Shown: piece after piece, positions 11,051-22,440 of the stretch
How positions within the stretch are numbered: the first letter of the stretch is position 1
Layout of the letters: every line of letters starts with the position of its first letter
Assembly (NCBI RefSeq): GCF_023065955.2
Contig: NW_026622974.1
Location: forward strand, 36,797,718 to 36,861,717
DNA length: 64,000 nucleotides
Reading direction: 5' to 3'
From: Ursus arctos
Taxonomy: Eukaryota; Chordata; Mammalia; Carnivora; Ursidae
The notes under the pieces: generated by a model
The model's database searches: none
The model's input: only the letters and a program-made list of their open reading frames with translations
What the model was told of the DNA's origin: nothing
Position numbers and translations under genes: made by a program

Positions 11051-11998
11051 AGGATAGAGTTTCTCTCCATGGGCGTTTGCTCAATCCTGGGCCCTCGCTA
11101 GCCTCTTCCCCTCTAGTCATGCTCTCCCATCCCCTCTTAGGTTTTCCCTGAGAGCAGCTCCTAAGAAATCCCTTTCAGAAGAATCTCCGTCTCAGAACGG
11201 GCAACATTTCTCATAAAACAATTCCAATTCGGGGTCCTTTTTCCCAGCCCAAGTTCTTTTCCACTCTAAAGGAATCCTCTTTCTTTCCATAATAACTATC
11301 CTCATTCGCTTCCTTTGCCACCTAGACTTTCGCAACACCCTTCCTCGGCATATGGGCTCAGGGGGCAGGAGGTTGAGGTGATGGAACCAAGCAAAAGGGG
11401 AGAAGGCACTTACACCCACCAGCTGGCGTTTAGCCACCTTGTCAGAGAGTCCTCAGTGGGCGCCTGCATCCTGCCGGTGCGCCGTGGGAGCCACGGGTCT
11501 GCAGGATGCGGGGCTCCCCTGCTGCCCGGTGGGGACTCAGGTGGTGGGAGAAGCCTCAGGGGCTCAGGCCGCAAGAGAGGCAGGCAGAAGTCCGTGTTCA
11601 GATGGAGTGCTTCCCTGGGCATTTTGCAAAGCAACCTTGCGAAGGACTGTCAATTCCTTTTACAAGTAAGCTCGAAGGGGAATGTTCTACAAAATCCACG
11701 CTCGGTCCATGTCTCTCCACAAAGGAAAAACATAGACACCAATAATCTTGGGCTGTTTCCAGAACAGAAACTCAAGGCCTTGGGAAGCAATCCCGCTGAA
11801 CTATAGGCTATGCCAAACTGCTGGACACAGCAGGACACCCACAGCCAGTGACGCACAAGCAGGAGACCCCCATGGGCAACTGACACGAGCACTGTCTGAG
11901 ACGGGGAGAGCGCCGTTCCTCTAGAACGCTTCACGCAGGAGACTGCTATTCAGACTAAGCCGGGTTTTGGAAACCCCGAGATATCGGAAAAAGCAACT
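11051..11998. other. unannotated non-coding stretch
   Basis: GC rises at 11440-11620. A 163-codon open frame (11315-11806) and several overlapping ones exist, but have no recognisable domain and no promoter context. Not a supported gene. Confidence 0.4.
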
Positions 11999-12007
11999 TG
12001 TATTCTT

Positions 12008-12210
12008 TTTTTTTTTTTTAAAGATTTTACTTATTTATTCGACAGAGATAGAGACAGCCAGCGAGAGAGGGAACAGAAGCAGGGGGAGTGGGAGAGGAAG
12101 AAGCAGGCTCATAGCGGAGGAGCCTGATGTGGGGCTCGATCCCATAACGCCGGGATCACGTCCTGAGCTGAAGGCAGACGCTTAACCGCTGTGCCACCCA
12201 GGCACCCCAT
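12008..12210 (-). mobile_element. CAN-SINE (SINEC), young subfamily
   Basis: Antisense copy of the young consensus with a 12-13 T tail complement at its left end and GGGGTGCCTGGGTGGCACAG head at the right. Flanks read CAACTTGTATTCTT (11994-12007) and CAATGTGTATTCTT (12211-12224), a 14-base duplication with two changes. Confidence 0.93.
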
Positions 12211-12524
12211 CAATGTGTATTCTTGTCTTTATAATATACGATCACTTGGCTGCACTGTGTCTAAACTTACTTTTCTATTCTCAATAAAGAAATAAATAAT
12301 CTGCTAAGTGAATTAAATAGGATAGAAAGCTTGAGGGGAACATAGCTGACCTACTTATAAGAAAAAAGCTTTCAAGAAATTTTAGCACATTTATATTTTG
12401 TCTGCAAAATATACTTTCAAGATGAAAAAACACTGTTAACAATTGTCCAAGCCTATATACGTGTTATAAGTAAATGTGCACCCGTTTCAAAGTCCTTGCC
12501 GCCCCTCCCCCTCTCCAAGAATAT
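12211..12524. other. unannotated AT-rich stretch
   Basis: AT-rich DNA between the SINE and the next LTR. Nothing recognisable. Confidence 0.4.
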
Positions 12525-13136
12525 TGTATTCGTTTGGGAAGGCTGCCGACGAACGAAGTACCACAGACGAGCTTAAACAGATATCTATTTTCTCACAGTT
12601 CTAGAGGCTGAAGTCCAAGATCAAGGTGTCAGCAGGACTGGTTACTTCCGGGGCCTCTCTCCTTGGCTTGCCCATGGCGGTCTTTTCCCTGTGTCTTCAC
12701 ATGGCCTTCCTTCCGCACCTCTGTGTCTTAATCTCCTCTTCTTTTTTTGTTTAAAGATTTTTAAAAATTTATTTATTTGTGAGAGAGCAGAGTGAATGAG
12801 AGAGAACACTTAGTTGGGGGGGAGAGGCAGAGGGGGAGGGAGAAGCAGGCTCCCCACTGAGCAGGGAGCTCAATGAGGGGCTCTATCCCAGGACCCTGGG
12901 ATCATGACCTGAGCCCAAGGCAGATGCTTAACCAGCTGAGGCACCCAGGCGCCCTGGGTTAATCTCCTCTTCTTAAAAGGACAACAGCCATATTGGATTA
13001 GGCCCCACCCTAACAACCCCATTTAACCTTCTTTACCTCTTTAGAGACCCTATGTCCAAGCACAGTCCCAATTCTGAGGTACTGGAAGTTAGGACGACAG
13101 CAAATGCTTTTGGAGGGACACGATTCAGCCGAAAAC
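12525..13136 (-). mobile_element. MLT1-type MaLR LTR, antisense, split by a SINE
   Basis: On the plus strand it opens TGTATTCGTTTGGGAAGGCT and contains TCTCACAGTTCTAGAGGCTG, TGTGTCTTCACATGGCC, AAGGACAACAGCCATATTGG and ends near GGGACACGATTCAGCC. This is the reverse complement of MLT1 LTRs. The SINE at 12744-12958 cuts it into two parts that join cleanly at its target-site duplication. Confidence 0.9.
12744..12958 (-). mobile_element. CAN-SINE (SINEC), older subfamily, nested
   Basis: Antisense copy with a right-end head GGGCGCCTGGGTGCCTCAGC and left A-tail complement. The 16-base duplication TTAATCTCCTCTTCTT is perfect (12728-12743 and 12959-12974). It lies inside the MLT1 LTR, so it is younger than that LTR. 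Confidence 0.95.
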
Positions 13137-13734
13137 AGAGTTTTTATTCATTCAAACCAGCTTTCCCTCTAAGACAATTCCCTGAAAATGAAGTTCTGCT
13201 GTGTATTAATCTTTTTTTTCAAATAACAGGATAATACAAGCCCAGTGTGTGTGCGAGGGGGAGGGGGGTCATACTTGTAACAGAGCCAAGGAAAAAATAT
13301 GACATGTAGAAAATCATGCCTTTATAATCTCTGGAAGTGGAGGGTGGTAAAGGGAGGAAGCAAAATCTGACCTGAAAAGACCTCTGGAAATTTCTGGGAC
13401 ACAGTTTACCCGCTCTGGGGCTTCATCTCTGGGCAGTCTAGAGACAGGCTTCACTCCACGTGAACAGTTTATAAGGCAGAGTTGTTGCTGCAAGAGGGAT
13501 CACCCATTTGGTTCCTGAGAAATTTGTTTTCTAGAATTGCGTCATCAGCAAAGACCCAAAAGGAAACAAGACACAGCCACTGCTAGAGTCCAGTAGGAAA
13601 GACAATTAAGCTAATTATTTTTATGGGGCACCGAAACGGACACCTCACAAAGTCCTGCAGACTGAATTAGAGCTCCCCTATGGGAAGGAACACACACAAA
13701 AATGTCCTACCCTTAGAGAATGATGGCCCTCCAG
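13137..13734. other. unannotated non-coding stretch
   Basis: No gene. A GACTGAATTAGAGCTCCCCT block near 13665 faintly recalls an LTR 5' end but is too short to call. Confidence 0.4.
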
Positions 13735-14015
13735 TGAAATCAAGGTGTCAACAGGGCCGATTCCTTCTGGAGATTCCAGGGGAGACAATGTCCCTTACCT
13801 CTTCGAGCTACTAGAGGTTGCTGGCAAACCTTGGCTCGTAGGTACCTCATTCCAACCTGTTTCCATTGTCATCCTTTTGTTTACATTTAGGACCAACTCA
13901 GATAATCTAGGATAATCTTCCCATTCAAGATACTTAACTTAATCATATTTGGAAAGTTCCTTTTGCCACATAAGGCAACATATTCAGTTTCCTAGGACTC
14001 GGACATGGGAGTCCT
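13735..14015 (-). mobile_element. MLT1/MaLR LTR fragment, antisense
   Basis: Plus-strand blocks ATCAAGGTGTCAACAGGGCC, CTTCTGGAGATTCCAGGGGA, GGATAATCTTCCCATTCAAG and CACATAAGGCAACATATTCA occur in the order of an antisense MaLR LTR. The usual middle part is shortened. Confidence 0.75.
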
Positions 14016-14687
14016 TGGAGAGCCGTCATGCAGCCTGCTGTCCTCCCCTCTCCTGTCTCAACTATGTCCTCACTCATGAGTCAGGAGACTCTCTTCCTAG
14101 GGTCTGTGTCAGTCCTCCTGTTCTTCTCATTAGACGTTCCAGATACAAAATCAAGAAGCAAAGTCTCTGCTAGGCAGAAGAGAGCTTCAGGGATGGACCC
14201 ACAAAGTTGGGCTTCCAGGATCAATGGGGAAATGGACTCTTAACCTGGATGCGTTTAGAATTTTTCCCCAAACAAGACAACAGCTTGTTTCTCAACTTCA
14301 GGGACTGAGCCAATTTTGGAGCCGCACGATGGAGAACAAGTATTTCAGCTCTATTGAGAGGCTCTACAACACCTCATGCACATCCCACCCTTCAAGGCCC
14401 TCAGAACCAAGGGGGAGGAGAGCCGGGCACCCCTCGAGTAGCACCAGTTTTCTCTGGTGACGACACGATGGAAATGCTGGGAGCTTTATCAGTTTTCTTC
14501 CTCTGAGAACTGTACTCAGATGCGTCACTACGTTCCCAGACCCACAAGTGTTATCCAGACCAGGGAATGTGTAAAGTGGGATGGTGGAAGCTGAAAATAT
14601 CCAGACTTGTGAAACACACAGAACAGGAAGCCTGCACTCCCTCTGGAGATGATGAGAGAGATAGTAAAACTTGAATTTTGACACAGA
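14016..14687. other. unannotated non-coding stretch
   Basis: No recognisable gene or repeat. Overlapping minus-strand frames (14364-14971) run through the adjacent CA repeat and are not credible genes. Confidence 0.4.
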
Positions 14688-14711
14688 TGTGCATATGTGC
14701 ACACGTGCACT

Positions 14712-14744
<33 letters not shown>

Positions 14745-14745
14745 A
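14688..14745. repeat. compound (GT/CG/CA)n microsatellite
   Basis: Alternating purine-pyrimidine DNA: GTGCATATGTGCACACGTGC, a CG run (14715-14723) and then (CA)n to about 14745. The CG core flanked by GT/CA makes it a good Z-DNA candidate. Confidence 0.9.
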
Positions 14746-15739
14746 ATACTGCACAGGGAGGAAACCACCAATGCGATAAGGACTGTGGGCTTTGAAGAGT
14801 CCCTGGTGGTAGGAGGAAGCCAGATGCCAGCTGACAATGCTGCCGAACCAGTAGACGACGCAGGAAGACTTGACTGGATGGGTCCACAAGAGGCCTGGCT
14901 GGAAGAGGTCCCTCCGGACGTGTGGGACATATCAGTGCTTTGAACTCAAGGGATCGGGAGTTTTTTAACAAGCTTTAAAAAACAAAACGAAAGACATCAT
15001 ATGGTAAGGTGCTAGGCTCCTATTGTTTCTGGGCTTGAGTCCTAAAAATCAGGGCCAAAGGGAAGAATTAAGTGTGGTTTAACACGCACACACATACACA
15101 TATGCACTGATTTTTTTTTTTTATTCATATAAATTGTGTCTGCAGAGGATTTTCCAGCCCAGGTTGCCTATGGTGAGAAAACAGAGACTATTTAAACAAT
15201 CATCCAGGGAAGGAACTGAAGGAGACAGATGTTTAGCAAGTCGGAAGCATAACACGTGAGACCAGTCCACCCCTTCGCTCAAAGGAAATCGCAGAGCTCC
15301 TCCTCCGTTTGCATTTGAACCGCTAATCAAAAAGCTACCTGGCTGCTTCCACTCTTTCTTGGCTTAACCTTTGTATTCTGCAGTGTTGCTCTGTCCTTAA
15401 AAGGGATGTGAGGGTTAACAGTCATCTGTGTGTGCCTGCAATAATTCACTGCTCGATTTCTTCACGTGACTTGTGATTTTGAAAAGGCTGGATTCATTTA
15501 ATCTCAACATCAGGACATGTTGACTTTGGAGGACATGGGTTTGTGTCCCAACAGACTTCATCATGCTTTGGTGGCTAAGGAAACCTTCCTTCCCTGACCA
15601 GTTCTGACTAAGTCTGGCTCAAAGAGTCTTGAAGAATCCATCAACATGTGGCTACACATTAGCAGAAGAAAATATGAGCTAATCTTGAACCCTTAATGAG
15701 CATTTTCCAAAGAGCAAGGGAGGAAGGAAATGGATGTCT
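14746..15739. other. unannotated non-coding stretch
   Basis: Contains an 11-12 T run at about 15112-15122. No gene or nameable repeat. Confidence 0.4.
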
Positions 15740-15930
15740 TGCCTGTTTACTTACATTCTTACTACTTTTATGTGCTTTCCATTAATTATCTTGAGTAACC
15801 CTCACAAGAACCAGGGCAGGAATATCTTTAGATGAGCAAACTGTGAGGCTCAGAGAGGTTAAGAAACCTCTTTCTCATCACACAGCCAGTAGGTTTGACT
15901 CCAGAGCCTAAGTTCTTTGCCTTTCAGTTT
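15740..15930 (-). repeat. MIR SINE relic
   Basis: Blocks CTTGAGTAACCCTCACAAGA, GGCTCAGAGAGGTTAAGAAA, CATCACACAGCCAGTAGG and CTCCAGAGCCTAAG follow the antisense MIR core in order. Confidence 0.85.
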
Positions 15931-17289
15931 TTAGACATGTTAGAGTCTCGTCAGCCCTGCCATGTATTCTCCCTGGAATGAATTCTGCTCATAACCCAGT
16001 CATGGTACAGTTTTTGTTTATTCAGAACTGTAATGTCTAGAGAAAAGAAAATGCATCTAGAGTGCCCAAACAGTGGGTCCCAAATAAACAATTACAGATT
16101 GAGTAAAAAATGTATCGGATTGTGTAGATGTCTCCTGTCCCGGATGGAAAAACGTGACATTCTATGACACTTTGACATCAACGTTTTTGGTTCAAAGTTC
16201 CCAGCTCCTCTCTGTTTCTCCTCTGTGTTCTCTCACCCCACACTCCACTGCTGAAGAGGTAGCCAGCTGGCACTCATCTGGGATGTTGCCATGGGCAGGC
16301 CTGGCTTAGTGATGACAGCCACCTTCTGGGCACCAGCAGAGGCAAACAGACTCCCACAGGGGTGACATGCCCACATGTCAAACTTACTACGCCCAGGCAG
16401 CGTGCAGATTTGCAACGGCAGGGCCCGCTGCCATCTGTAAAGATGTAGTGTCCTCATTTCCCGAGAGGCACAGGGTAGAGAGCAGGTATCCCTTTTCACA
16501 GCGTCATGACACAGTCTAGTTTACCCTCACATCCACACACATGTGCATTTGTCTTACTAGGACCCACTTCCCTAAGTTTACTTCAATAACATTTTCAGGT
16601 TCTTACTTACAGGCTCGGAGGCTTTTAGGTGAGCAGACCAACATAGCTGGCAGGCTTGCTCGCTAAAACAGGGTCCCCTGGTACCAGCTTCCATGTGGAT
16701 TCCATTCAAGTGTCAGAGCAACCACCGCATTTGGAGAAGAGCGAGTCTTCTTTGCACACATTGGGAATGAGCCCCCAGTGGCTGGGCAAACGAAATCTGA
16801 TGGGTCATGATAAGACTAGTCCAATTTCAAGGTGATCATTCAAATTAGCTAAGCTTCCCAGTTCTGCAAAAGTAGCTGTAAATCAGGCAAGAAGCCGCCT
16901 GTCCCAAAGACGGAGCCCTGACAGCTCAGTGGAAACACCGCAGGAATCACAATTTCCCAGAAATGTAAGACCCAGCCCAAACTCAGAAGGATGAAAATTA
17001 TACCCGATAGAAATTAGAAGAAAAAAGAGTCTGCGTTTTTTGTTTTGTTTCTGCAAAATAAAATTTCCATCTCAAACGGTATCCAATGTCACAAAATGAT
17101 TTTTCTAATTTTTTCATATTGATGGAGATAATGATGGAAGAATGAGACATGGACTAATGCAAACCCTTCCCTAGATCTGTGCTCACGCCTCCAGTGACAA
17201 TAACGATGGGCCCCTCACCCACGCATCCCCGAAGGAGCAACCTGACTATTCTAAACTCAAGAATGCACCCACAGCCATGTATTAGCAAC
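15931..17289. other. unannotated non-coding stretch
   Basis: Repeat-poor. 16800-16970 has the evenly mixed, motif-rich look of conserved DNA but I cannot test that. No gene. Confidence 0.4.
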
Positions 17290-17560
17290 CCACTGGCTGT
17301 TTATTGACAACTTGGCATGTTCTCTGGCGGTGGGGCCATTTAACATCCTTAATTGGTAGACACACATTTTCCACACCACTAGAACTTCAAACAGCAGCTT
17401 CTACGCCCTTTCCACATAAAACCCTAACCACTAGCATGCCTCACAAAGGCCCACTAAAATATGAATCTACTTGAATACATAGTGAACTTAGTTGCTAATA
17501 TTCCTTGGCAAATCAGCTATACTATTAACAGCATAATAATGAGTATGCATCGAGGCTCCC
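17290..17560. promoter_or_regulatory. candidate conserved non-coding element
   Basis: No repeat signature. There are several transcription-factor-like cores: TTTATTGACAA (FOX-like), TTAATTGG (homeodomain-like), TTTGCCAAGG-like text around 17505, and TTAACAG. This is a composition-based guess only; conservation was not tested. Confidence 0.25.
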
Positions 17561-17582
17561 CAGTGCGACCAGATGCGTGTGT

Positions 17583-17605
17583 AAAATAAATAAATAAATT
17601 AAAAC
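17583..17605. repeat. short (AAAT)n tract
   Basis: AAATAAATAAATAAATTAAA; likely a simple tetranucleotide microsatellite. Confidence 0.8.
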
Positions 17606-18119
17606 TGCCACGCTAAATAAAGTTGTCCTGCCACCTCAGGTTACCATCTGTTTCTAGTTTCCTCCCCAGTTTTCCCCGAGCCTATTTTCTCAGCTCCAAA
17701 CAACTCCAGCTGGCAGGCCCTCAGATGCAACGTGGACAGGCCCACGAGAGCCTGGTTACCTCCGGCTGCCGTGAGCTCGGATTTGGATGCTACGTCTACA
17801 AACAAGATCCCTACCACCCTGCGACGTTTTGGTCCCACATTCCCTCAGTTTAAGAAAAAATAAGAAAAAAAGAGGTGTGTGCATAGGGAGCAGGGGTAGT
17901 GCAGGCAAGAAAGTAAGAGGGGAGAAAAAAAGAAACATGAAAACATGTTCCTGTTGGGGGGATGTTAATAATAGACAAGTGTTAGATTTGGCGATAAATT
18001 AGTGTCCAGATGAAGGGAAAACAATTACAAATTAGAAACAGATTTATTCACACTCACTGCATTAATGAAAACTTAAAAAAAAAGAAAAAGAAAGAAAGAA
18101 AACTAAACTGTGTGTACTG
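17606..18119. other. unannotated non-coding stretch
   Basis: Includes an A-rich AAAGAAAG patch at about 18074-18100. No gene. Confidence 0.4.
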
Positions 18120-18480
18120 TGTGGAAAAAAATAATGGCCCGGCAGGCCTACTTTTTATTAACAACTCATCAGTAAGCAGGTTGTAATTCATAACAAAGAA
18201 TTCACCCCAAGGAACGCCACATGACTGTGAGCTTTTTGAGTTTCCTAAGAAAATACAGATGTTGTTCCACTTGGTTTCCTTTCAATAAAACCCACCAGTT
18301 AGCACTTCATTTTCAAGCTGTTCTGACAAATCAGGTGAGTTAGCTTTGTAGAAAAAACAGAAGCCAATTTTTCAGCTGAGAATTTTAGGGAATTTTTTTA
18401 ATAACTTAAATAAATTTCCCAAATGGCAAGGAAGCCATGATAAAGGCTATGAAATGAGTTCATTTGGAACAGCTTGAAAG
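18120..18480. promoter_or_regulatory. candidate conserved non-coding element
   Basis: Repeat-free stretch with many AT-rich homeodomain/FOX/SOX-like cores (TTTTTATTAACAACT, TTGTAATTCATAACAAAG, TTTCAATAAAACCC). Judged by eye only; could be ordinary unique DNA. Confidence 0.25.
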
Positions 18481-19089
18481 AAGGTCTGTTTTAATTCACT
18501 TCATTAATTTTTCCTGAGGAAATATTCAAGGATACATCCCTTGCTGCTAAGGTATGTGTCTGAAGGAGGAGAAAAAAGGAACTGTATGATTTCTGTGTTT
18601 TTATAATCCCTCGAAACATGATTAAAGATTTTTGGAAAGCCCTCTCAGCAGCTCCGGTAAGTAGAAGTCTACAATGACAGCAGCAGGGACTTCCTGCTTT
18701 CAAATACTTTACTGGACGAAACACAAATCCCAAGACTCTCTGCAATATGGCCGCTGCCCGTGGTTCCAGTCCGACTTCCCCACAACCAGCTAGGTACCAG
18801 GTGAACTAGACCATTGGATGTTCCCAGGAGAGAATGAGTATATGCTACCATTCCCTCCACAGCTAATGACCTCCTTCCTACCAGACTTCTCCGTATCTTC
18901 CAAAGTTTCACCATTCTTTAAACCCACATTATGTCTACCTCCCAATGAAATCATCCCTGCTCTGCATGAGTGAACAAGCAACTCTCTTTGAATCTGCATA
19001 ACACAGTACTTATTCCTCTGTTATTCCGTCTTGTAGAAAGTCCCATGTAAAAAAGTTCTTTGAGAATTCAGTTTTAGGAAAAGGTTTAC
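18481..19089. other. unannotated non-coding stretch
   Basis: 18680-18990 may be another degraded repeat but I cannot name it. No gene. Confidence 0.35.
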
Positions 19090-19410
19090 ATAGCCAGTGT
19101 ATATGTTAGAGGTGGTAACCTGACCAAATAGTGCATTTCTTGGCCCCTTGTAGTTATTTGTGGTCATGTGATTACCCCGAGCCAATGAGTTATGAGCAGA
19201 AGTGACATGTTTTCTACTCACTCTCCCCCCACTCTCACAGCCAACACAGAAGCCTTGGGTTGAAATGGTTATCCACAAAATGGAGATGGCCTGGACCCCC
19301 GAGTCACTATGGTACACTGTCCTGGAGAGCGGCTCTACCTGCAGCCTATTTATAGGATAAGAAATAAGAATTTGTTGTAACGTAAACCTCGGAGATTTGG
19401 AGCTAGCCTG
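19090..19410 (+). mobile_element. probable LTR relic, 3' part
   Basis: GAGCCAATGAGTTATGAGCA and the end text GAATTTGTTGTAACGTAAAC resemble the 3' half of old ERVL/MaLR LTRs on the plus strand. Left boundary unknown. Confidence 0.4.
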
Positions 19411-19860
19411 GCTTAGCCTATCCTGATCAACTCAGTGTAGACCTCAGTATGGATTTTGTGGACTATGTACTTGACCATGTGTCACTTTTCACTCTGGATG
19501 CCCGGAAACTCAGAATTTGAAGCTCCAGGTTGACCACTATGGTCACTATCCATGCTTCTCCCTCTTCTTATATGCGATCATAATTTGTTTTTAAATCAAA
19601 AATTTCCTAATTTCAATTTAACTGTATTTTATTGTTCTTGTAAGGTTCTTCTTGTGAGTAGTTTCACATACATTCTTTAGGATGAGGCAGAGAGAGAGAG
19701 AGAGAATTAGTACAATTGTTTGTATATGTGTTTGTCTTACTGTTAGTACTAGACTATAAATTTCTTCAGGGCAGGGACTGAAATCTACCCATCTTTATAG
19801 CCCTCTAGGTTGCTAACATAGTGCCTCGTTTAATAAAAATTTCTCGAGTTAAATGAACTA
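19411..19860 (+). repeat. L2-type LINE 3' end with a (GA)n patch
   Basis: From about 19730 the text ACTATAAATTTCTTCAGGGC and ...AGTGCCTCGTTTAATAAAAA follows the L2 3' end. A pure GA run sits at 19689-19705. 19411-19680 holds nothing I can name. Confidence 0.6.
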
Positions 19861-21189
19861 TGAGGAGACTAAATATGAAGACAATGAAAAAGTTGCAGGG
19901 TCACTATGTCTGGTTGTGCAGTTTGTGCACTGCACAAAGGTACCTGCTGTGGGGGAAAGTGGGGTGAGTAAGGGCTGAAATTCAGCCCATGTTCTGCCAA
20001 GTCTTATGCCTTTTCCTGGAGGAAGGAGGCCTTTTTGCAATTCATCATCTGGAAAGGACACTGTTGTATACTTTATCCACCCAGAGGGAGCATCTTTTTT
20101 TATAATTTGTAGAGCTAGTAGTGCTAGCATCTATCCACTGAGAATATGAGAAAACCCAATTATGGAATTAAAAAAATAAAGCAAGAATTACTGGTGATAG
20201 AAGTAAAAGAAAAAATTAAAGGGAAAAAATGCATCAAAATGAAGATATAGCTGTCCCGAAAGAATTATATATCACTGGACAGACATACCAAATTCCTTTT
20301 AAGACATGCCAAATTCGTTTTTACCTTGACTATTATGAAGCTTCTCTGATGCATAAAATCAAAAGAATATATAATACTTTTTGGCTAACTTCAACATCAA
20401 AAATCTGAAAACAGAACAAAAAAAACAATGATACATTGTTCTGAGGATGCATTTGCCCACGTGTTTAATGTATCAAAAGGCTTCTGTTGTTTGGTTTCAT
20501 TTAATATTAGCACCTATTAAACCCATCCTCCCCCCATCCCTAACTTTCCCCCTTGATGTGTGAGTGACATGCTGTTTACTGGCCAACCACGAGCACATGG
20601 CCACTGAGGGTGGCCATGGGAGGAAAGACTTCCAGATACATGGAATTCTCACAATCTGGAAACTTCCCATATGGCATGGGTGCTATACTGCACCAGACAC
20701 TGTAGCACTGTCACCAGACCTCAGCATACTTGAATAAAGCACGTCCAATGTGATTCTCATTCATACTATTTGGGAAGGATGCTCCCTATTTGATTAAGCA
20801 GTCGTTGACAGTACACTTAGAGCTGTGGTTCTTGATGAGATTTATGCTAAAATGTACAGGAACTATAAAATGATTCGGTGCTTAAGCAAAAAAAGATGGA
20901 AGTCTCCAGTCCTCCCAGCCAACGTGCCTCCCCTTGTGCTTGTGATGACTCTGTAAGAGAGTATTGCTCTGGCTGCCCACCGTGAGATGTCACATGCCTG
21001 GGAGGACACAGTCCACAGTCACAGCCCACATGGAAAAGGACATCAGTTCTTATTACTTTCCTTAGGACCAGTGGCCACTATGAATGACCCCTTGGATAAA
21101 AATAAAATCCTTTGTACAATTTACAAGAGCCCACATGGTCCATGCTTTACCCTACACCACTCTCCTCCTCACTCTCTACTCCTGCTATA
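19861..21189. other. unannotated non-coding stretch
   Basis: No gene, RNA or nameable repeat. AT-rich at 20140-20440. Confidence 0.4.
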
Positions 21190-21540
21190 AGGAAACTCTG
21201 CAGTTCTTCTAAAGTCCCTGCTCCTTTCCTCTTTCCTTTTTCTTACACACTGAAGCAACCCCCCTTCTCTGTCTCTCCCTGCCCCACCTCCCCTTGCCTG
21301 CCTAGCATCTCCTTGTTCTGCTCGCCTTGGGTTACAAATGTTGCTTCCTTCAGGAAGGCATCCTGGAATCTGGGCTATCTCAAACCCTGTATCCCCTACA
21401 CTTCTCCTTCATGGCCCTTGGACATCACCCATCATCTCTGTAGGCTCCTTGAGGGAGGGACCACCTACGTCTTCCTCACTGTTGCATCACTAGTGCTAAG
21501 CTTATGCCTGGCTCTCAAATACTCATTGATCAGTAAGTAG
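21190..21540 (+). repeat. L2-type LINE 3' region
   Basis: TCTGTAGGCTCCTTGAGGGA, GGAAGGCATCCTGGAATCT-like and a GCCTGGCTCTCAAATACTC end match the L2 3' layout. A 142-codon frame across it (21112-21540) is derived from repeat sequence and is not a gene. Confidence 0.7.
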
Positions 21541-22440
21541 ATAAATGGGCAGGTGGGTGTGAGTCAGTGCAGTAGAGTAGAAATTCAATGGCTCTCCTAT
21601 TCCTATCATCCTTATCATGAAATGTAGAAGAAATTGGCCAAGTGAAGAAAGTCTTTCCCTGCATCTGACATAAACCTTGTTTTCTGACAGTTTCCGACAC
21701 CACTCCATGTTCAGAAAGGAGACACAGGTTTATCTTTGGCATGAGATTGTCTAGACTCCGGTATGAATTACAAAAGGGCATATTGGTAAGTAAACCTAGT
21801 AAAAGAAAGAAACAAATACTTTAGTGAAAAAAGACATGGTTCTGCTGAAAGAAGTTGTTCAAACTGTGTGCTTATTTGGGACTTCACAGGACCAGCCATC
21901 CTGCCTGGAGGAGCAGCCAGAGCTCAGCACTGGATAGTGTCTGTCCTGCGAGGCCCCACCACACTCTGTCCCTCTGCCTTACTTCCTTCTCCCCATCCCT
22001 AGCTTTGATCTCTGCCTCCTGCTAAGAGCCCAGAGCCACCATTGTTTGGACGACCCACTTGGGGCCACTATTCTTTAATAACCTCATCTTGATCCATGAT
22101 CCTTGATTATTGATGTCACTCATCCTTGGTCTCACACCCATTTCTAAGAATTAAAGGCCTTCTTGCCACCAGCCGCAGACCTGCTGGAGCCAAAAATGCT
22201 GCCCTAGCTCCCTAAATGATCTTCCAGGGGAGAGGAAATAGACCCAAATCACCCACAGGTGCACTCTGGTTCTAATTTCAGGGATCCAAAAATCAGTTTA
22301 TCCAACTCTTTGGCTCCCCTCCTTCTCTAAATCTATCATCTTCTTGGTTGAAGATGTCACTGTCTACCCAGCCTCTTATGCAATAAACTAACATTCATCC
22401 TGAGCTTCTCTTTCTGAGAAACCTAAATTAGTATGTAAGT
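21541..22440. other. unannotated; possible LTR end near 22380
   Basis: The text AATAAACTAACATTCATCCT followed by CTTCTCTTTCTGAGAAACC at 22382-22425 looks like an LTR-type polyadenylation end on the plus strand, but I cannot trace its left boundary. No gene. Confidence 0.3.
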
